Assembly: GCF_001907195.1 (NCBI RefSeq)
Contig: NZ_LVWA01000007.1
Coordinates: forward strand, 96,493-160,492
Origin: Pontibacter flavimaris
Lineage (GTDB): Bacteria; Bacteroidota; Bacteroidia; Cytophagales; Hymenobacteraceae
Direction: 5' to 3'
Length of the DNA stretch: 64,000 nucleotides
The notes under the pieces are model-generated. The model had not been told where the DNA came from. It did no database searches and worked only from the letters and a program-made list of their open reading frames with translations. Position 1 is the stretch's first letter. Every line of letters starts with the position of its first letter. Below are positions 1 through 8,742 of this stretch, in pieces. The position numbers were made by a program, and so were the translations under genes.

Positions 1-1448
1 GTCAGCCAGCGCGGCAGCAAGCCTGTGGCCTCCGGCGCACCAAAGCCGCCCACCAGCACCAACAGCTCCGAGATAAACCCGGAAAAGCCCGGCATCCCCA
101 GCGAGGCAAAGAAAGCGATTACCACAAAGGCAGTATAAGCCGGCATCGCGTTGGCCAGTCCCCGGAAGTTATGGATCATGCGGTCATGGGCACGGTCATA
201 AATCACGCCTACCACCAAAAAGAGCATGGCCGAAATAATGCCGTGGCTGAACATCATGTAAATGGCACCGTTCACGCCCTCGTTGGTAAGCGAGGCCAGC
301 CCCAGCAGTACAAAGCCCATGTGCGACACCGAGGAGTAGGCAATAAGCTTCTTGAGGTCTTTCATGGCCAGCGCGTTCATCGCCCCATAGATAATCGAGA
401 GCACACCCAGCCCGCCGACAAGTATGGAAAAGTAAGTGCCGGCATCCGGGAAGATGGGGTACACAATGCGGATCAGGCCATAGCCACCTACCTTTAAAAG
501 TATAGCCGCCAGCAGCACCGAAATGGGCGTGGGCGCCTCCACGTGCGCATCGGGCAGCCAGGTGTGCACCGGCACCGACGGCACCTTGATGGCAAAACCG
601 GCAAACAACAGCAGAAACGCGATAAAGCGCAGCGGCAGGTTCCAAAGCACGCTTCCCGAGAGCACGTGCAGCAGGCTGTCAGGGATAAAATTGGCCGGCT
701 CCATCATGGCCGGAATGCTGAAGGTACGCACCAGGTTGTAGTTGCTGATCTGGTTGCGCTGCAGCATCTGCTGCACCTGTGTGAGTACCTCGGTACTGGC
801 CGTTTGCCCCCGCTCCAGCAGCCCCATCTCCACCGCCGTCGCCGCCGGGTCAATCACCGAAGTATAAAGCCCGATCATCACGATCAGGATAAACAGCGAG
901 CCGACCAAGGTATAAATGAAGAACTTGATGGCCGCATACTCGCGTTTCGGGCCGCCCCAGATGCCGATGAGGAAGTACATGGGCAGGAGCATGAACTCGA
1001 AGAAGAGGTAGAAGAGGAAGAAGTCGAGGGCCAGGAAGCAGCCCATCACGCTCGTCAGGAGCAGCAGGTAAAGCAGGAAATAGCCTTTCACGTTTTTGGT
1101 GATGTTCCAGGAAGAGATCACCCCGATCACGCCTACCAAACCCGTGAGCAGCACCAGGCTGATGCTCACGCCGTCCACGCCCACAAAGTAGTCGATCTGG
1201 AAGCGGCCCAGGCTGCCGAGCGAAAAGCCGATCCAGTTGAGCTGCTGCACAAACTGGTAGCCTGTCTGCCCGTTGGCCACCGTTGCGCCATCAAACCGGA
1301 AGTATAAAAGTATGGCCAACCCCATCTGCACCAGCGCCGCCAGCAGCGTCACCGCCTTGATCGGCTTTTGCAGGCGCACCGGCAGCAGCAGGATGACAAG
1401 CGCTGCCAATAAGGGTGTAAAAATGAGGCTACTAAGTATAAAATCCAT
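1..1448 (-). CDS. nuoM: NADH-quinone oxidoreductase subunit M (3' end outside window)
   Basis: This is an antiporter-like proton-pumping subunit of the membrane arm of respiratory complex I. Reading from ATG at 1448, the frame stays open to the window edge, so about 482 residues are present and the C-terminus is missing. It is rich in membrane helices and carries the family signature LPDAHVEAPTPISVLLAAILLK with the functional Lys, plus FFEFMLLPMYFLIGIWGG around the conserved Glu. The next gene upstream is nuoL, 209 bases away. That gap holds only AT-rich sequence with AAGTATA words and no gene. nuoN would be expected beyond the left edge. The identification is firm. Confidence 0.95.
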   Translation of the reverse strand, partial: MDFILSSLIFTPLLAALVILLLPVRLQKPIKAVTLLAALVQMGLAILLYFRFDGATVANGQTGYQFVQQLNWIGFSLGSLGRFQIDYFVGVDGVSISLVLLTGLVGVIGVISSWNITKNVKGYFLLYLLLLTSVMGCFLALDFFLFYLFFEFMLLPMYFLIGIWGGPKREYAAIKFFIYTLVGSLFILIVMIGLYTSVIDPAATAVEMGLLERGQTASTEVLTQVQQMLQRNQISNYNLVRTFSIPAMMEPANFIPDSLLHVLSGSVLWNLPLRFIAFLLLFAGFAIKVPSVPVHTWLPDAHVEAPTPISVLLAAILLKVGGYGLIRIVYPIFPDAGTYFSILVGGLGVLSIIYGAMNALAMKDLKKLIAYSSVSHMGFVLLGLASLTNEGVNGAIYMMFSHGIISAMLFLVVGVIYDRAHDRMIHNFRGLANAMPAYTAFVVIAFFASLGMPGFSGFISELLVLVGGFGAPEATGLLPRWL

Positions 1449-1657
1449 TTCTTTTTAAGACACAAGTATCACGTATCACGACACAAGACTTTTCTTCTGA
1501 ATGCACTTGTGTTGGATCTTCTGGCTGTCTATACTATAAGCTACAGTTGCAAACAGGAAGTATAAACTCCGGAAACCAGGAGAAATAAATCGTCTCACTA
1601 TTCATGGCGAAATCCTGCCAATCCTTTCCTCCTAAAAATCCTGATCCCAAAGGTAAA

Positions 1658-3820
1658 TCAAAACAGGATGATATATAGCATGAGTAAAATAAATCCAAAC
1701 AGCGAGTAAGCGAAGTAACTTTGCACCTTGCCGTTCTGCAGCCCGCGGCCCACGCGCCCCATTACCTTCGAGAGTGCCCCCACCAGCCACACCAGCCCAT
1801 CCACTACCCAGCGGTCTACCCAGGCCACGATCTTGGCCAGGATCACCAGCGCCTTGCTGCCGTTGTTCAACGTATAATCGATGATGCGTTTGTCGATGCG
1901 GTACAACTGGTGGCCGAGCGCGAGCGTTGGCTGCACGAAGGTTCTATCGTAGAACTCGTTCAGGCGGAAATGCTGGTGCGAGAACTGCGCCAGTTTGCCC
2001 TTTGGCTGCTCCTGCAGCAACTGTTCGGCGGGTCGGTTTCTATACTTTAAAATAGCCCAACCAATGCCCGCCACCCCCAGCAACGTGGAAAGTATACCGA
2101 ACACCAGGTGCAACGTATGGTTGGCCGCATCACGTGCTATCACCGCCTGCACCAGCTCATCCGCCAGGATGTAGGAGGTGGACAGTCTTTCCAGGCTGAT
2201 GCCCTGCAGAAGCCAGCTGCCGCCGAAGCTCAGTGGGTTTAGCGAGAAGAAGATGCTCAGCGAAAGTATGGCAAGCAGGATCACCGGAAGCAACATCACG
2301 CGCTCCACCTCCTGCCCTGCCGCTAGCCGCACATCCTGCACCGGAAAAGCTGCCCTGAACGCGCCGAAGAAGATAAACCACATGTGCCGCGCCATGTAAA
2401 AAGCCGTGAGCAGCACTACCGTAAACCCGATAATGGGAATCACAAAGTATAAACCGCCCCCCATGGTCTGGGCCCAGGTCCAGCTGCCCGAAAGTATGGC
2501 GTCTTTCGACAGGAAACCTGAAAACAGCGGCAAGCCTACCAGGGCGGCAGCGGCGATAAGATAAGTATAAAACGTGAGCGGCATGGCTTTGCGCAGCCCT
2601 CCCATGTTTCGGATGTCCTGCGCGTCGAGGGGCAGGTGGTGCTGGTGCAGCCCCCGGTGTATGGCGTGGATGATGATGCCCGAGTTGAGGAAAAGTGCTG
2701 CCTTGAAAAATGCGTGGGTAGACAGGTGAAACAGCGCCGCGTCGTGTGCGCCCGTGCCCATGCCCATCACCATGTAGCCCAGTTGTGAGATGGTAGAGAA
2801 AGCCAGTACAGCCTTAATATCATACTGCGTAAGCGCCACCAAAGCACCTACCAAGGCGGTAATAGCACCAATGATAGCGATAACGACAAGCGCCTCCGGC
2901 GTGAAAAAAGCATAGCAGCGCGCTACCAGGTACACCCCGGCTGCCACCATGGTAGCCGCGTGTATCAGCGCCGAAACCGGCGTAGGCCCCTGCATGGCAT
3001 CGGGCAGCCAGACCTGCAGCGGAAACTGCGCCGACTTGCCCACGCAGCCCATAAACAGCCCCAACCCCGCCACCGTCAGGAAGATAGGCCCCAGCTCCAC
3101 CCGCCAATCCTGTCCGTCCAACGTATACGTGGCGATAAAACTGCCACCCTCCCAAATACCGTTCCCGATGAGCAGGCGCAAGGCTTCCAGGTCGAAGGTG
3201 CGGAAGTACGTATAAAAGGCGAACAGCCCAAGCAGCAACCCGATATCGCCAATGCGGTTAATGAGGAAAGCCTTTTTGTTGGCCGCCACCGCCGCCGGTT
3301 TATGGAACCAGAAGCCAATGAGCAGGTATGAGGATAATCCTACCAGCTCCCAGAACATGAACAGCAACAGCAGGTTGTCCACCAGCACAATGCCCAGCAT
3401 GCTAAAGGTAAACAGGCCCAGGAAAGCGAAGTAACGGCTGTACCCCTTGTCGCCGTGCATGTAGCCCACCGAGAACAGCTGCACCAGCAGCGAGATGAAG
3501 GTCACGATTACCAGCATCAGCACCGTGAGATTATCCAGCAGGATGCCGGCCGTGAAATCAGTCAGGGAATTACCCGGCAGACTGAACCAGGTAGTGCGCA
3601 TGTGAAACGTGGCGGTGTTCCAGGTCTGCGTAAACAGCCATCCGGAAAGTATAAACGCCCCCGTCGTCAGCCCGATGCCCAGCCAGTCGCCGTGCCGCGG
3701 CAGGCGCCTGCCAAGTATAAACAGCACCAGAAAGCCCAGCAGCGGCAGCAACAGCACCACCAGCGCGGTGGTGGTTTGGGGCGTGGCTGCCAACGGCTTC
3801 AAGAGTTCGGATAGCTCCAA
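1658..3820 (-). CDS. nuoL: NADH-quinone oxidoreductase subunit L
   Basis: This is the largest antiporter-like subunit of complex I. It pumps protons across the inner membrane and carries the long lateral helix. The 720-residue protein is hydrophobic throughout. It shows the signature residues around GPTPVSALIHAATMVAAGVYL and an N-terminal helix FLVLFILGRRLP. At 720 residues it is longer than the E. coli protein (about 613). The longest frame begins at TTG (3818-3820) and no ATG lies nearby, so a TTG start is likely. The 258-base gap to nuoK contains a TAnnTTTG-like box on the minus strand at 3868-3875, so nuoL may have its own promoter. Confidence in function is high and in the exact start moderate. 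Confidence 0.95.
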   Translation of the reverse strand: MELSELLKPLAATPQTTTALVVLLLPLLGFLVLFILGRRLPRHGDWLGIGLTTGAFILSGWLFTQTWNTATFHMRTTWFSLPGNSLTDFTAGILLDNLTVLMLVIVTFISLLVQLFSVGYMHGDKGYSRYFAFLGLFTFSMLGIVLVDNLLLLFMFWELVGLSSYLLIGFWFHKPAAVAANKKAFLINRIGDIGLLLGLFAFYTYFRTFDLEALRLLIGNGIWEGGSFIATYTLDGQDWRVELGPIFLTVAGLGLFMGCVGKSAQFPLQVWLPDAMQGPTPVSALIHAATMVAAGVYLVARCYAFFTPEALVVIAIIGAITALVGALVALTQYDIKAVLAFSTISQLGYMVMGMGTGAHDAALFHLSTHAFFKAALFLNSGIIIHAIHRGLHQHHLPLDAQDIRNMGGLRKAMPLTFYTYLIAAAALVGLPLFSGFLSKDAILSGSWTWAQTMGGGLYFVIPIIGFTVVLLTAFYMARHMWFIFFGAFRAAFPVQDVRLAAGQEVERVMLLPVILLAILSLSIFFSLNPLSFGGSWLLQGISLERLSTSYILADELVQAVIARDAANHTLHLVFGILSTLLGVAGIGWAILKYRNRPAEQLLQEQPKGKLAQFSHQHFRLNEFYDRTFVQPTLALGHQLYRIDKRIIDYTLNNGSKALVILAKIVAWVDRWVVDGLVWLVGALSKVMGRVGRGLQNGKVQSYFAYSLFGFILLMLYIILF

Positions 3821-3867
3821 GGTATGCTTCTGGTTTTGTTAGGGACTGGCGTGGCCGGGGCCAGCAA

Positions 3868-3875
3868 ACAGCGGG
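3868..3875 (-). promoter_or_regulatory. possible -7 box upstream of nuoL
   Basis: Read on the minus strand the sequence is TAACTTTG, matching the Bacteroidota -7 consensus TAnnTTTG, 48 bases before the nuoL start. No convincing -33 TTG was seen at the right spacing. The surrounding 3821-4078 gap holds no gene. Confidence 0.3.
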
Positions 3876-4078
3876 CAAAGTTACATATATTGCTTTAAAC
3901 TAATAAGTATACTTTGGGGGAGATTTCAGGGCTAGTTAAGCCAGCTGCGGAGCAGAAAAGTATAAATGAGTACTTTAATCGGGATGCCCTTTAGCAGATA
4001 CCCTGGTCCTCCGGCCCAGTTGAGTTACAAACTCAACCTCATGCAAAGCCACAAGTTGAAAACTTGCGGCAGGAAAAG

Positions 4079-4387
4079 TTACTCCTGTGTCGCCACCTCA
4101 CTCAGGTTGGCCGTTTTAAAGTACTGATACACCCGCAGCACGATGGCCAGCGCGACGGCTGCCTCGGCAGCGGCCACCAGGATAACAAAGAGGGAGAACA
4201 TTTGGCCCTGCAGCAAAGCAGGGTCGTGGCGGCTGAAGGCGACCAGGTTGAGGTTGGCAGCGTTGAAAATAAGCTCAATGCCCATCAGCACCACCACCGC
4301 ATGGCGCTTGGAGATAACGGCCAGCACCCCAATGCTGAAGAGCGCGGCGCTCAGGAGTAAAATATGCTCTAACGGAATCTGCTCCAT
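4079..4387 (-). CDS. nuoK: NADH-quinone oxidoreductase subunit K
   Basis: This is a small proton-channel subunit of the complex I membrane arm. Its 102 residues match the family length. Three membrane helices are visible, with the two conserved membrane glutamates in MGIELIFNAANLN and AAAEAAVALAIVL. It starts two bases after the nuoJ stop codon on the minus strand, a spacing typical of translational coupling. The identification is firm. Confidence 0.96.
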   Translation of the reverse strand: MEQIPLEHILLLSAALFSIGVLAVISKRHAVVVLMGIELIFNAANLNLVAFSRHDPALLQGQMFSLFVILVAAAEAAVALAIVLRVYQYFKTANLSEVATQE

Positions 4388-4389
4388 AC

Positions 4390-4902
4390 TTATGCGTTCT
4401 GTTTTTCGGTGGCCACGTAAGCGGCACCCATCAGGGCGATGAGCAGCAACAGCGAGGCCAGTTCAAAGGGCAACACAAAATCGGTCATCAACTTAATGCC
4501 TATACTTTGCACCGTGCTTTTCTGATTGCCCAGCACCTCTATTTCGGTATTCTGCAGCCAGGGCAGCGAGGCAATATTCGCCTTAAGTATGGCATAGCTC
4601 AGCCCGACAAGTAGAAGCCCGGCCACTAAGGTTCCCCATACTTTGTTCACGCTCTCCGACAGCACCGATTTGTTGTGCACGCGGCTGCTGAGCATGATAC
4701 CGAATAGGATGAGCACCAGCACTCCGCCCACGTACACCATCAGTTGCGTAACGGCGATAAAATCCGCAAACAGCAGCACGTAAATGCCAGCTATGCTCAG
4801 CAAGGTGATCAGCAGCGAAAAACCCGCATACAGCAGGTTGCGCGTCAGCACCACGTAGGCCGCCGAAAGTATGGCAAGTATGGCGAAGAGGTAGAAAAGC
4901 AC
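4390..4902 (-). CDS. nuoJ: NADH-quinone oxidoreductase subunit J
   Basis: This is a membrane subunit of complex I that packs between NuoH and NuoK and takes part in the conformational coupling of proton transfer. Its 170 residues fit the family, with about five membrane helices. The conserved stretch YVGGVLVLILFGIMLSS is the third helix, containing the pi-bulge region. It lies directly upstream of nuoK in the standard I-J-K-L-M order. The gap to nuoI (4903-5067) has no gene but contains an inverted pair of a repeat described separately. Confidence 0.95.
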   Translation of the reverse strand: MLFYLFAILAILSAAYVVLTRNLLYAGFSLLITLLSIAGIYVLLFADFIAVTQLMVYVGGVLVLILFGIMLSSRVHNKSVLSESVNKVWGTLVAGLLLVGLSYAILKANIASLPWLQNTEIEVLGNQKSTVQSIGIKLMTDFVLPFELASLLLLIALMGAAYVATEKQNA

Positions 4903-4957
4903 GGTTTCGATGGTCCTTAATCGTTGTTAGTTAATCGTTATTCGTTGTTCGTCTTCT

Positions 4958-5022
4958 GGCGCAAGCGTCCGCTTGTGCCTTGTTAGCATTTCTACTGCGG
5001 CAGCACAAGCGGACGCTTGCGC
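4958..5022. repeat. inverted pair of a GCAAGCG-type palindromic repeat
   Basis: Positions 4958-4979 hold a 22-base imperfect palindrome (core AAGCG-TC-CGCTT), and 5003-5022 hold the same sequence inverted. The two could fold into one long stem or two small hairpins between nuoI and nuoJ. The same 22-mer recurs at 31808-31829 and 51151-51172 inside the composite elements. It may act as a terminator or RNA-stability element in the nuo transcript. This is inference. Confidence 0.6.
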
Positions 5023-5067
5023 TATGTTTTTTTATTTTAACAATTAAACAATGCAGCAATTTAACAA

Positions 5068-5667
5068 TTAATCTTTTTTCCTCGCTGCCAGCGCCGCTGC
5101 TTTGGCCGCTGCCATCTCCTCCTGCTGTTTGGCCAGTAGCTGCTTCTTCTCCTCAGACTGCTCCGGCGTGAGGTCGGTGAAGTGGTAGACCATGTTCTTG
5201 ATATCTACTTCGGCAAAATCGTATACCGGCGTCATGGTGAGGCAGTCGGTGGGGCAAACAGTGGTGCAGAGGCCGCAGTAACAGCACTTGGCCATATCGA
5301 TGTCGAATACCGGCGCGTAGAGGCGCTTTTTGGTGCCGTCGGAGGTCATGCCAATCTCTTCCGTAGCTTTTACCGACTCAATGGTGATGCAGTTGACCGG
5401 GCATACTTTGGCGCAGAGGTCGCAGACAATGCAGTCGTCGATCTCGTTGTGCAGGCGGTAGCGGCCGTTGTCGGGCACGGGGAGGGCCTCGTACGGGTAC
5501 TTGAGCGTCGCCATACCATCGGGCTGCTTAAAGTAATTCTCGTCCGACACATACTCCGGCGTGCGGCGGTTGCGGGCATTCTTAAAGTGCCGCCACGTCA
5601 GGCCAAGCCCGCTCACCAGCGACTTCACCACGAACCCAAAACCTGTATGTTTTTTCACTTCTTTCAA
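5068..5667 (-). CDS. nuoI: NADH-quinone oxidoreductase subunit I (2x[4Fe-4S])
   Basis: This is the peripheral-arm iron-sulfur subunit carrying clusters N6a and N6b, which pass electrons toward menaquinone. Two ferredoxin motifs are visible: CIVCDLCAKVCPVNC and CYCGLCTTVCPTDC. Both have all four cysteines plus the remote Cys-Pro. At 199 residues it is slightly longer than average because of a Lys/Ala-rich C-terminal tail. A Nudix gene lies 32 bases upstream where nuoH would normally be adjacent. Function is firm. Confidence 0.96.
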   Translation of the reverse strand: MKEVKKHTGFGFVVKSLVSGLGLTWRHFKNARNRRTPEYVSDENYFKQPDGMATLKYPYEALPVPDNGRYRLHNEIDDCIVCDLCAKVCPVNCITIESVKATEEIGMTSDGTKKRLYAPVFDIDMAKCCYCGLCTTVCPTDCLTMTPVYDFAEVDIKNMVYHFTDLTPEQSEEKKQLLAKQQEEMAAAKAAALAARKKD

Positions 5668-5699
5668 GTTAAGAATTTTGAGTTAAGCGTTCAACGCAC

Positions 5700-6341
5700 T
5701 CAGAGCGCATCCTCCTCCAACTCATTTATTATACTTACCAACTCACTCAGCATCATGGCTGTGGCGCCCCAGACCGTATGGCCGTCCACACCAAAGTAAG
5801 GCGCAGAAATCTCGACATTGTCAGCTACCACCATATTCGTGATACCCCTGAAGCTTTTGTCGAGCAGCGTGGAGAGCGATACTTCTATCAGTTGGTCTAC
5901 CTCTCTCGGCTCAATTAAAAAAGCCGGCTTATACTTCATATAACCAACTACCGGATGCACCATGTGGTTGCTGGCAAATACAAAGAGATCGCTCAGGTGG
6001 CCAACAACGGTAACATCTGCCGGGTTGATGTCTATTTCTTCCTGCGCCTCTCTTAAGGCTGTTTGGTAGAAATCTGCATCGGCTTTTTCCTTTCTGCCTC
6101 CGGGCAGCCCTATCTGGCCACTGTGTACGCCCGCGTAAACGGGCCTCAGGATAAGTGGCAGCTTTATGTTGTCTTCATCCTGGTAAAACAAGATCAGTAC
6201 CGCGCTTTCTTTCGTCTGGCTGTCAGGCTTCGGCCTGATTTTAAGGTTACTCCGGGTGGCGCTTGCCATTAAATTATGCGCTGCTTCACCAGGCAGTGGC
6301 TCCTGCAATCTCTTCCTGAGTGCCTCAATAAAGTTGTGCAT
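5700..6341 (-). CDS. Nudix hydrolase, CoA pyrophosphatase-like
   Basis: This is probably a pyrophosphohydrolase that cleaves coenzyme A or similar nucleotide derivatives. The Nudix box is complete: it starts at GLPGGRKEKAD and ends in ALREAQEEI. It is preceded by VHSGQIGLPGG, the extension typical of the NUDT7/NUDT8 CoA-pyrophosphatase branch. At 213 residues the length fits that branch. It sits inside the nuo gene set between nuoH and nuoI, together with an orphan membrane protein. Whether it is co-transcribed with nuo cannot be told from sequence. The family call is firm and the substrate is inferred. Confidence 0.88.
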   Translation of the reverse strand: MHNFIEALRKRLQEPLPGEAAHNLMASATRSNLKIRPKPDSQTKESAVLILFYQDEDNIKLPLILRPVYAGVHSGQIGLPGGRKEKADADFYQTALREAQEEIDINPADVTVVGHLSDLFVFASNHMVHPVVGYMKYKPAFLIEPREVDQLIEVSLSTLLDKSFRGITNMVVADNVEISAPYFGVDGHTVWGATAMMLSELVSIINELEEDAL

Positions 6342-6348
6342 CGGACTG

Positions 6349-6383
6349 GGCTATGGTGCGTCTATGCACTATAGGTGTTGTTG
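6349..6383. repeat. 35-base repeat at the end of an orphan gene
   Basis: This 35-base sequence recurs at 39581-39615 with three mismatches. Here it overlaps the last codons and stop of the orphan membrane-protein gene. At the other site it also lies directly after the stop of an AT-rich orphan membrane-protein gene. The core contains CTATGGTGCGT and ACTATAGGT. It may be a recombination site for gene cassettes, but no integrase is in view. Confidence 0.55.
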
Positions 6384-6778
6384 TGCCTTCGTAGCTTTTT
6401 GCTTTTATCCAGAATAATCCAAATCAGAATAGAGAAAGAGAGCGTTATGATTGCAAAGTATTTCTCAAAATCTGTCTTTGCTACAATGTTTCCAATGGTG
6501 TTTAAGATAAATAATACCAGAAATGCCCATAAAACAGTGTTAACAATTTTCAGGGGTAAAATCTGCTTCACATACTCTCCTTTTATTAAAAGAACGAAAC
6601 CCAGAAAGAAATTGATTGCTAAAGATATTGATTCGAACACATACATCTCAGAGTCACTTTTCAATCTACCACCCCATGTAATTTCATAAGGAATAACCTT
6701 GAAAAGAATAGCCATGTGAAAAATCGTGATAGTTACGATTAGCCACAACATTATTTTAATTGCTACTCTCTTATCCAT
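6362..6778 (-). CDS. hypothetical small membrane protein
   Basis: I do not recognise this 138-residue protein. About four membrane helices can be seen: IKIMLWLIVTITIFHMAILF, then SISLAINFFLGFVLLIKG, then VNTVLWAFLVLFILNTIG, then YFAIITLSFSILIWIIL. It ends in a basic tail, KKLRRHNNT. The gene is clearly more AT-rich than the nuo genes around it and its 3' end overlaps a short repeat shared with another orphan gene at 39.6 kb. Both points suggest that it was inserted into the nuo region. No function can be assigned. Confidence 0.7.
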   Translation of the reverse strand: MDKRVAIKIMLWLIVTITIFHMAILFKVIPYEITWGGRLKSDSEMYVFESISLAINFFLGFVLLIKGEYVKQILPLKIVNTVLWAFLVLFILNTIGNIVAKTDFEKYFAIITLSFSILIWIILDKSKKLRRHNNTYSA

Positions 6779-6860
6779 ATCCTTATAATTTTAATCTTTA
6801 TGACGCACTACAACCGGCTATCAAAGCATCTGATTTCCCTCTCCACTCTTTCGTCCAAAA

Positions 6861-7964
6861 TCATATCATCAACAAACGCCAGATGCCAGCTATTAAAACG
6901 ACGGCCAGCGCTACCGGCGTAAGCACTTTCCAGCACAGGTGCATGAGCTGGTCTACGCGCAGGCGTGGGTAAGTCCAGCGGAGTTGCAGTTGCAGGAATA
7001 AAAGTATAAACGTCTTGCTTAGCAGCCAGAAGATGCCCCAACCTATACTTGATAGTTCGCCGGGCGTGCCGGAAGTCCAGTAAGCCAGCGCCACAGGGCC
7101 GATGTTGGGCAACGGCGTGTTCCAACTACCCAGGAAAAGTATGACAGCCACCAAACTCACCAAGACCATCATACTGTACTCGGCCAGGAACAATATGGCA
7201 AACCGAAACCCTGAGTATTCTACGTGGAAACCGGCCACCAGCTCCGATTCCGCCTCCGGAATGTCGAACGGGGCGCGGTTGCTCTCGGCCAGCGAGGCGA
7301 TGAAGTAGATCACAAAGGCTACCAGAAGTATGGGAGCCCGGAAAATGTTCCAGGTCGTGATGCCGCCGATCGTGGTGGTGTTGATGCCCAAGGCTTCGAT
7401 GCCGAAGAGCCAGTTCATCTCGTACTCCAGCCCCGGAAACTGGTTCATTAAAGCGCCCTGCTGGTAGCTAATCTCCTGGAAGTCCAGCGACTGGCACACC
7501 ATCACCACCGAAAGTATGGCCAGCCCCGCCGGAATCTCATAGGAAACGATCTGCGCCACCGAGCGCATCGCTCCCAGCATGGCATACTTGTTATTGGAGC
7601 CCCAGCCGGCCATCAGCAGCCCCACCACATCCAGCGAGATAATGGCCAGCAGGTAAAACACGCCAATGCCAATGCCAGCGGGTATAAGATCCGGGGAAAA
7701 CGGAATCACGGCAAAGCCCGCAAAAACAGCAGCAAAAATGAGGATAGGCGCCAGCTTGAAGAGTTTTTTATCGGCCGCGGCAGGCACAATGTCTTCTTTC
7801 TGCAGCAGCTTCAGCACGTCGGCCACGGCCTGTAGCGAGCCCTGCGGCCCTGCCTCGGTAGGCCCCATGCGGTCCTGCATAAAAGCGGCCACCTTGCGCT
7901 CGGCGTAGGCCAGCGCAATCACCACTCCCAGCAAGGCTCCTAAGGTCAGCAGAAAAGCGAGCAT
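6861..7964 (-). CDS. nuoH: NADH-quinone oxidoreductase subunit H
   Basis: This is the membrane subunit that, with the peripheral arm, forms the quinone-binding chamber of complex I. Its 367 residues include the signature AESNRAPFDIPEAESELV followed by GFHVEYSG. The acidic loops are conserved, and about eight to nine helices are visible. The expected neighbour nuoI is displaced by two unrelated genes. A TAnnTTTG-like box (TACCTTTG on the minus strand, 7989-7996) lies 25 bases upstream of the start, so transcription may begin here. Function is firm. Confidence 0.96.
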   Translation of the reverse strand: MLAFLLTLGALLGVVIALAYAERKVAAFMQDRMGPTEAGPQGSLQAVADVLKLLQKEDIVPAAADKKLFKLAPILIFAAVFAGFAVIPFSPDLIPAGIGIGVFYLLAIISLDVVGLLMAGWGSNNKYAMLGAMRSVAQIVSYEIPAGLAILSVVMVCQSLDFQEISYQQGALMNQFPGLEYEMNWLFGIEALGINTTTIGGITTWNIFRAPILLVAFVIYFIASLAESNRAPFDIPEAESELVAGFHVEYSGFRFAILFLAEYSMMVLVSLVAVILFLGSWNTPLPNIGPVALAYWTSGTPGELSSIGWGIFWLLSKTFILLFLQLQLRWTYPRLRVDQLMHLCWKVLTPVALAVVLIAGIWRLLMI

Positions 7965-7988
7965 ACGCGGTTAGGCTTTGTGAACAGG

Positions 7989-7996
7989 CAAAGGTA
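7989..7996 (-). promoter_or_regulatory. possible -7 box upstream of nuoH
   Basis: The minus strand reads TACCTTTG, fitting TAnnTTTG, 25 bases before the nuoH ATG. The -33 element is not clear. If real, the nuoH to nuoM genes start a transcript here. Confidence 0.3.
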
Positions 7997-8083
7997 GGGC
8001 TAAATTTGGAAATTTGAAGATATGGGAATTTGGAGATGACTTTTGTCTGAATGAGGTTTTGCAGGATTTAGGGATGGGCTGAA

Positions 8084-8701
8084 CTATGAGAACCATTTCA
8101 CGCTTTTCTTTACAACGATCCACTTTCCATTAGTCTTCTCTAATACATACTCTTTCCCATACCCACACAACTTATAGCACCTGTAGTTCATTTCTACATA
8201 GACTTTAGTTTTATCAGCAGAGAAAAGTGGTATAGACAATTCGTAGAAAGCCGTATGCTCCTGAGCTCTAAGTTTCGGTTCTTGTTCCTCCCAGGTTGTA
8301 AAGTGGATATTTCTATAGATACCTCTGTCTAACACAAACCCTTGTAGCTTCTCGTATTGAAAAAGTAGATAAGAAGAGTCTTGTACTGTGAAAGGAGAGG
8401 TTTTCCCATGTAAACCTATAAGCTCATAAAAATTGCTCTTCCAAGGTACAGGTGGAGGATCTTGCCCGTTTAGGGTAGCATCAGGGAAGTATAAATCAAG
8501 CCTGAAGAGATCTGTCGATAGTGGTATATCGCTACTCTTACCATAAAACAAGCTATCCTGAACAACAATTGCATGAATCACTTCATTTATATCCTGCTCT
8601 GTAAGGCGTGAATACTCCTCCTCCTGCACTTGCTTACAGCAAAAGACCAGCAGGCACAGGGGTAATGTATAGCTATACTTCAGAAATCGCCACATCTTCA
8701 A
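8084..8701 (-). CDS. hypothetical lipoprotein
   Basis: I do not recognise this 205-residue protein. It starts with a basic and hydrophobic signal peptide ending in LLVFCCKQ, so Cys21 or Cys22 is a likely lipidation site. The remainder is soluble, with several aromatic-rich strands and the phrase YVEMNYRCYKLCGYGKEYVLEK near the end, which resembles a YCGY-type exported protein found in Bacteroidota. It is AT-richer than its neighbours. It lies between nuoH and map with the same orientation. Function is unknown. Confidence 0.7.
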   Translation of the reverse strand: MKMWRFLKYSYTLPLCLLVFCCKQVQEEEYSRLTEQDINEVIHAIVVQDSLFYGKSSDIPLSTDLFRLDLYFPDATLNGQDPPPVPWKSNFYELIGLHGKTSPFTVQDSSYLLFQYEKLQGFVLDRGIYRNIHFTTWEEQEPKLRAQEHTAFYELSIPLFSADKTKVYVEMNYRCYKLCGYGKEYVLEKTNGKWIVVKKSVKWFS

Positions 8702-8742
8702 ATTTTCCTATGCAGTTAAACGGCGGGAGGCTGTGCCGAGGT

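Noticed and set aside
196..1458. Several plus- and minus-frame open stretches opposite or inside nuoM
   Set aside because: nuoM is open and clearly coding across the same bases in another frame; the others are GC-rich shadows without family features.
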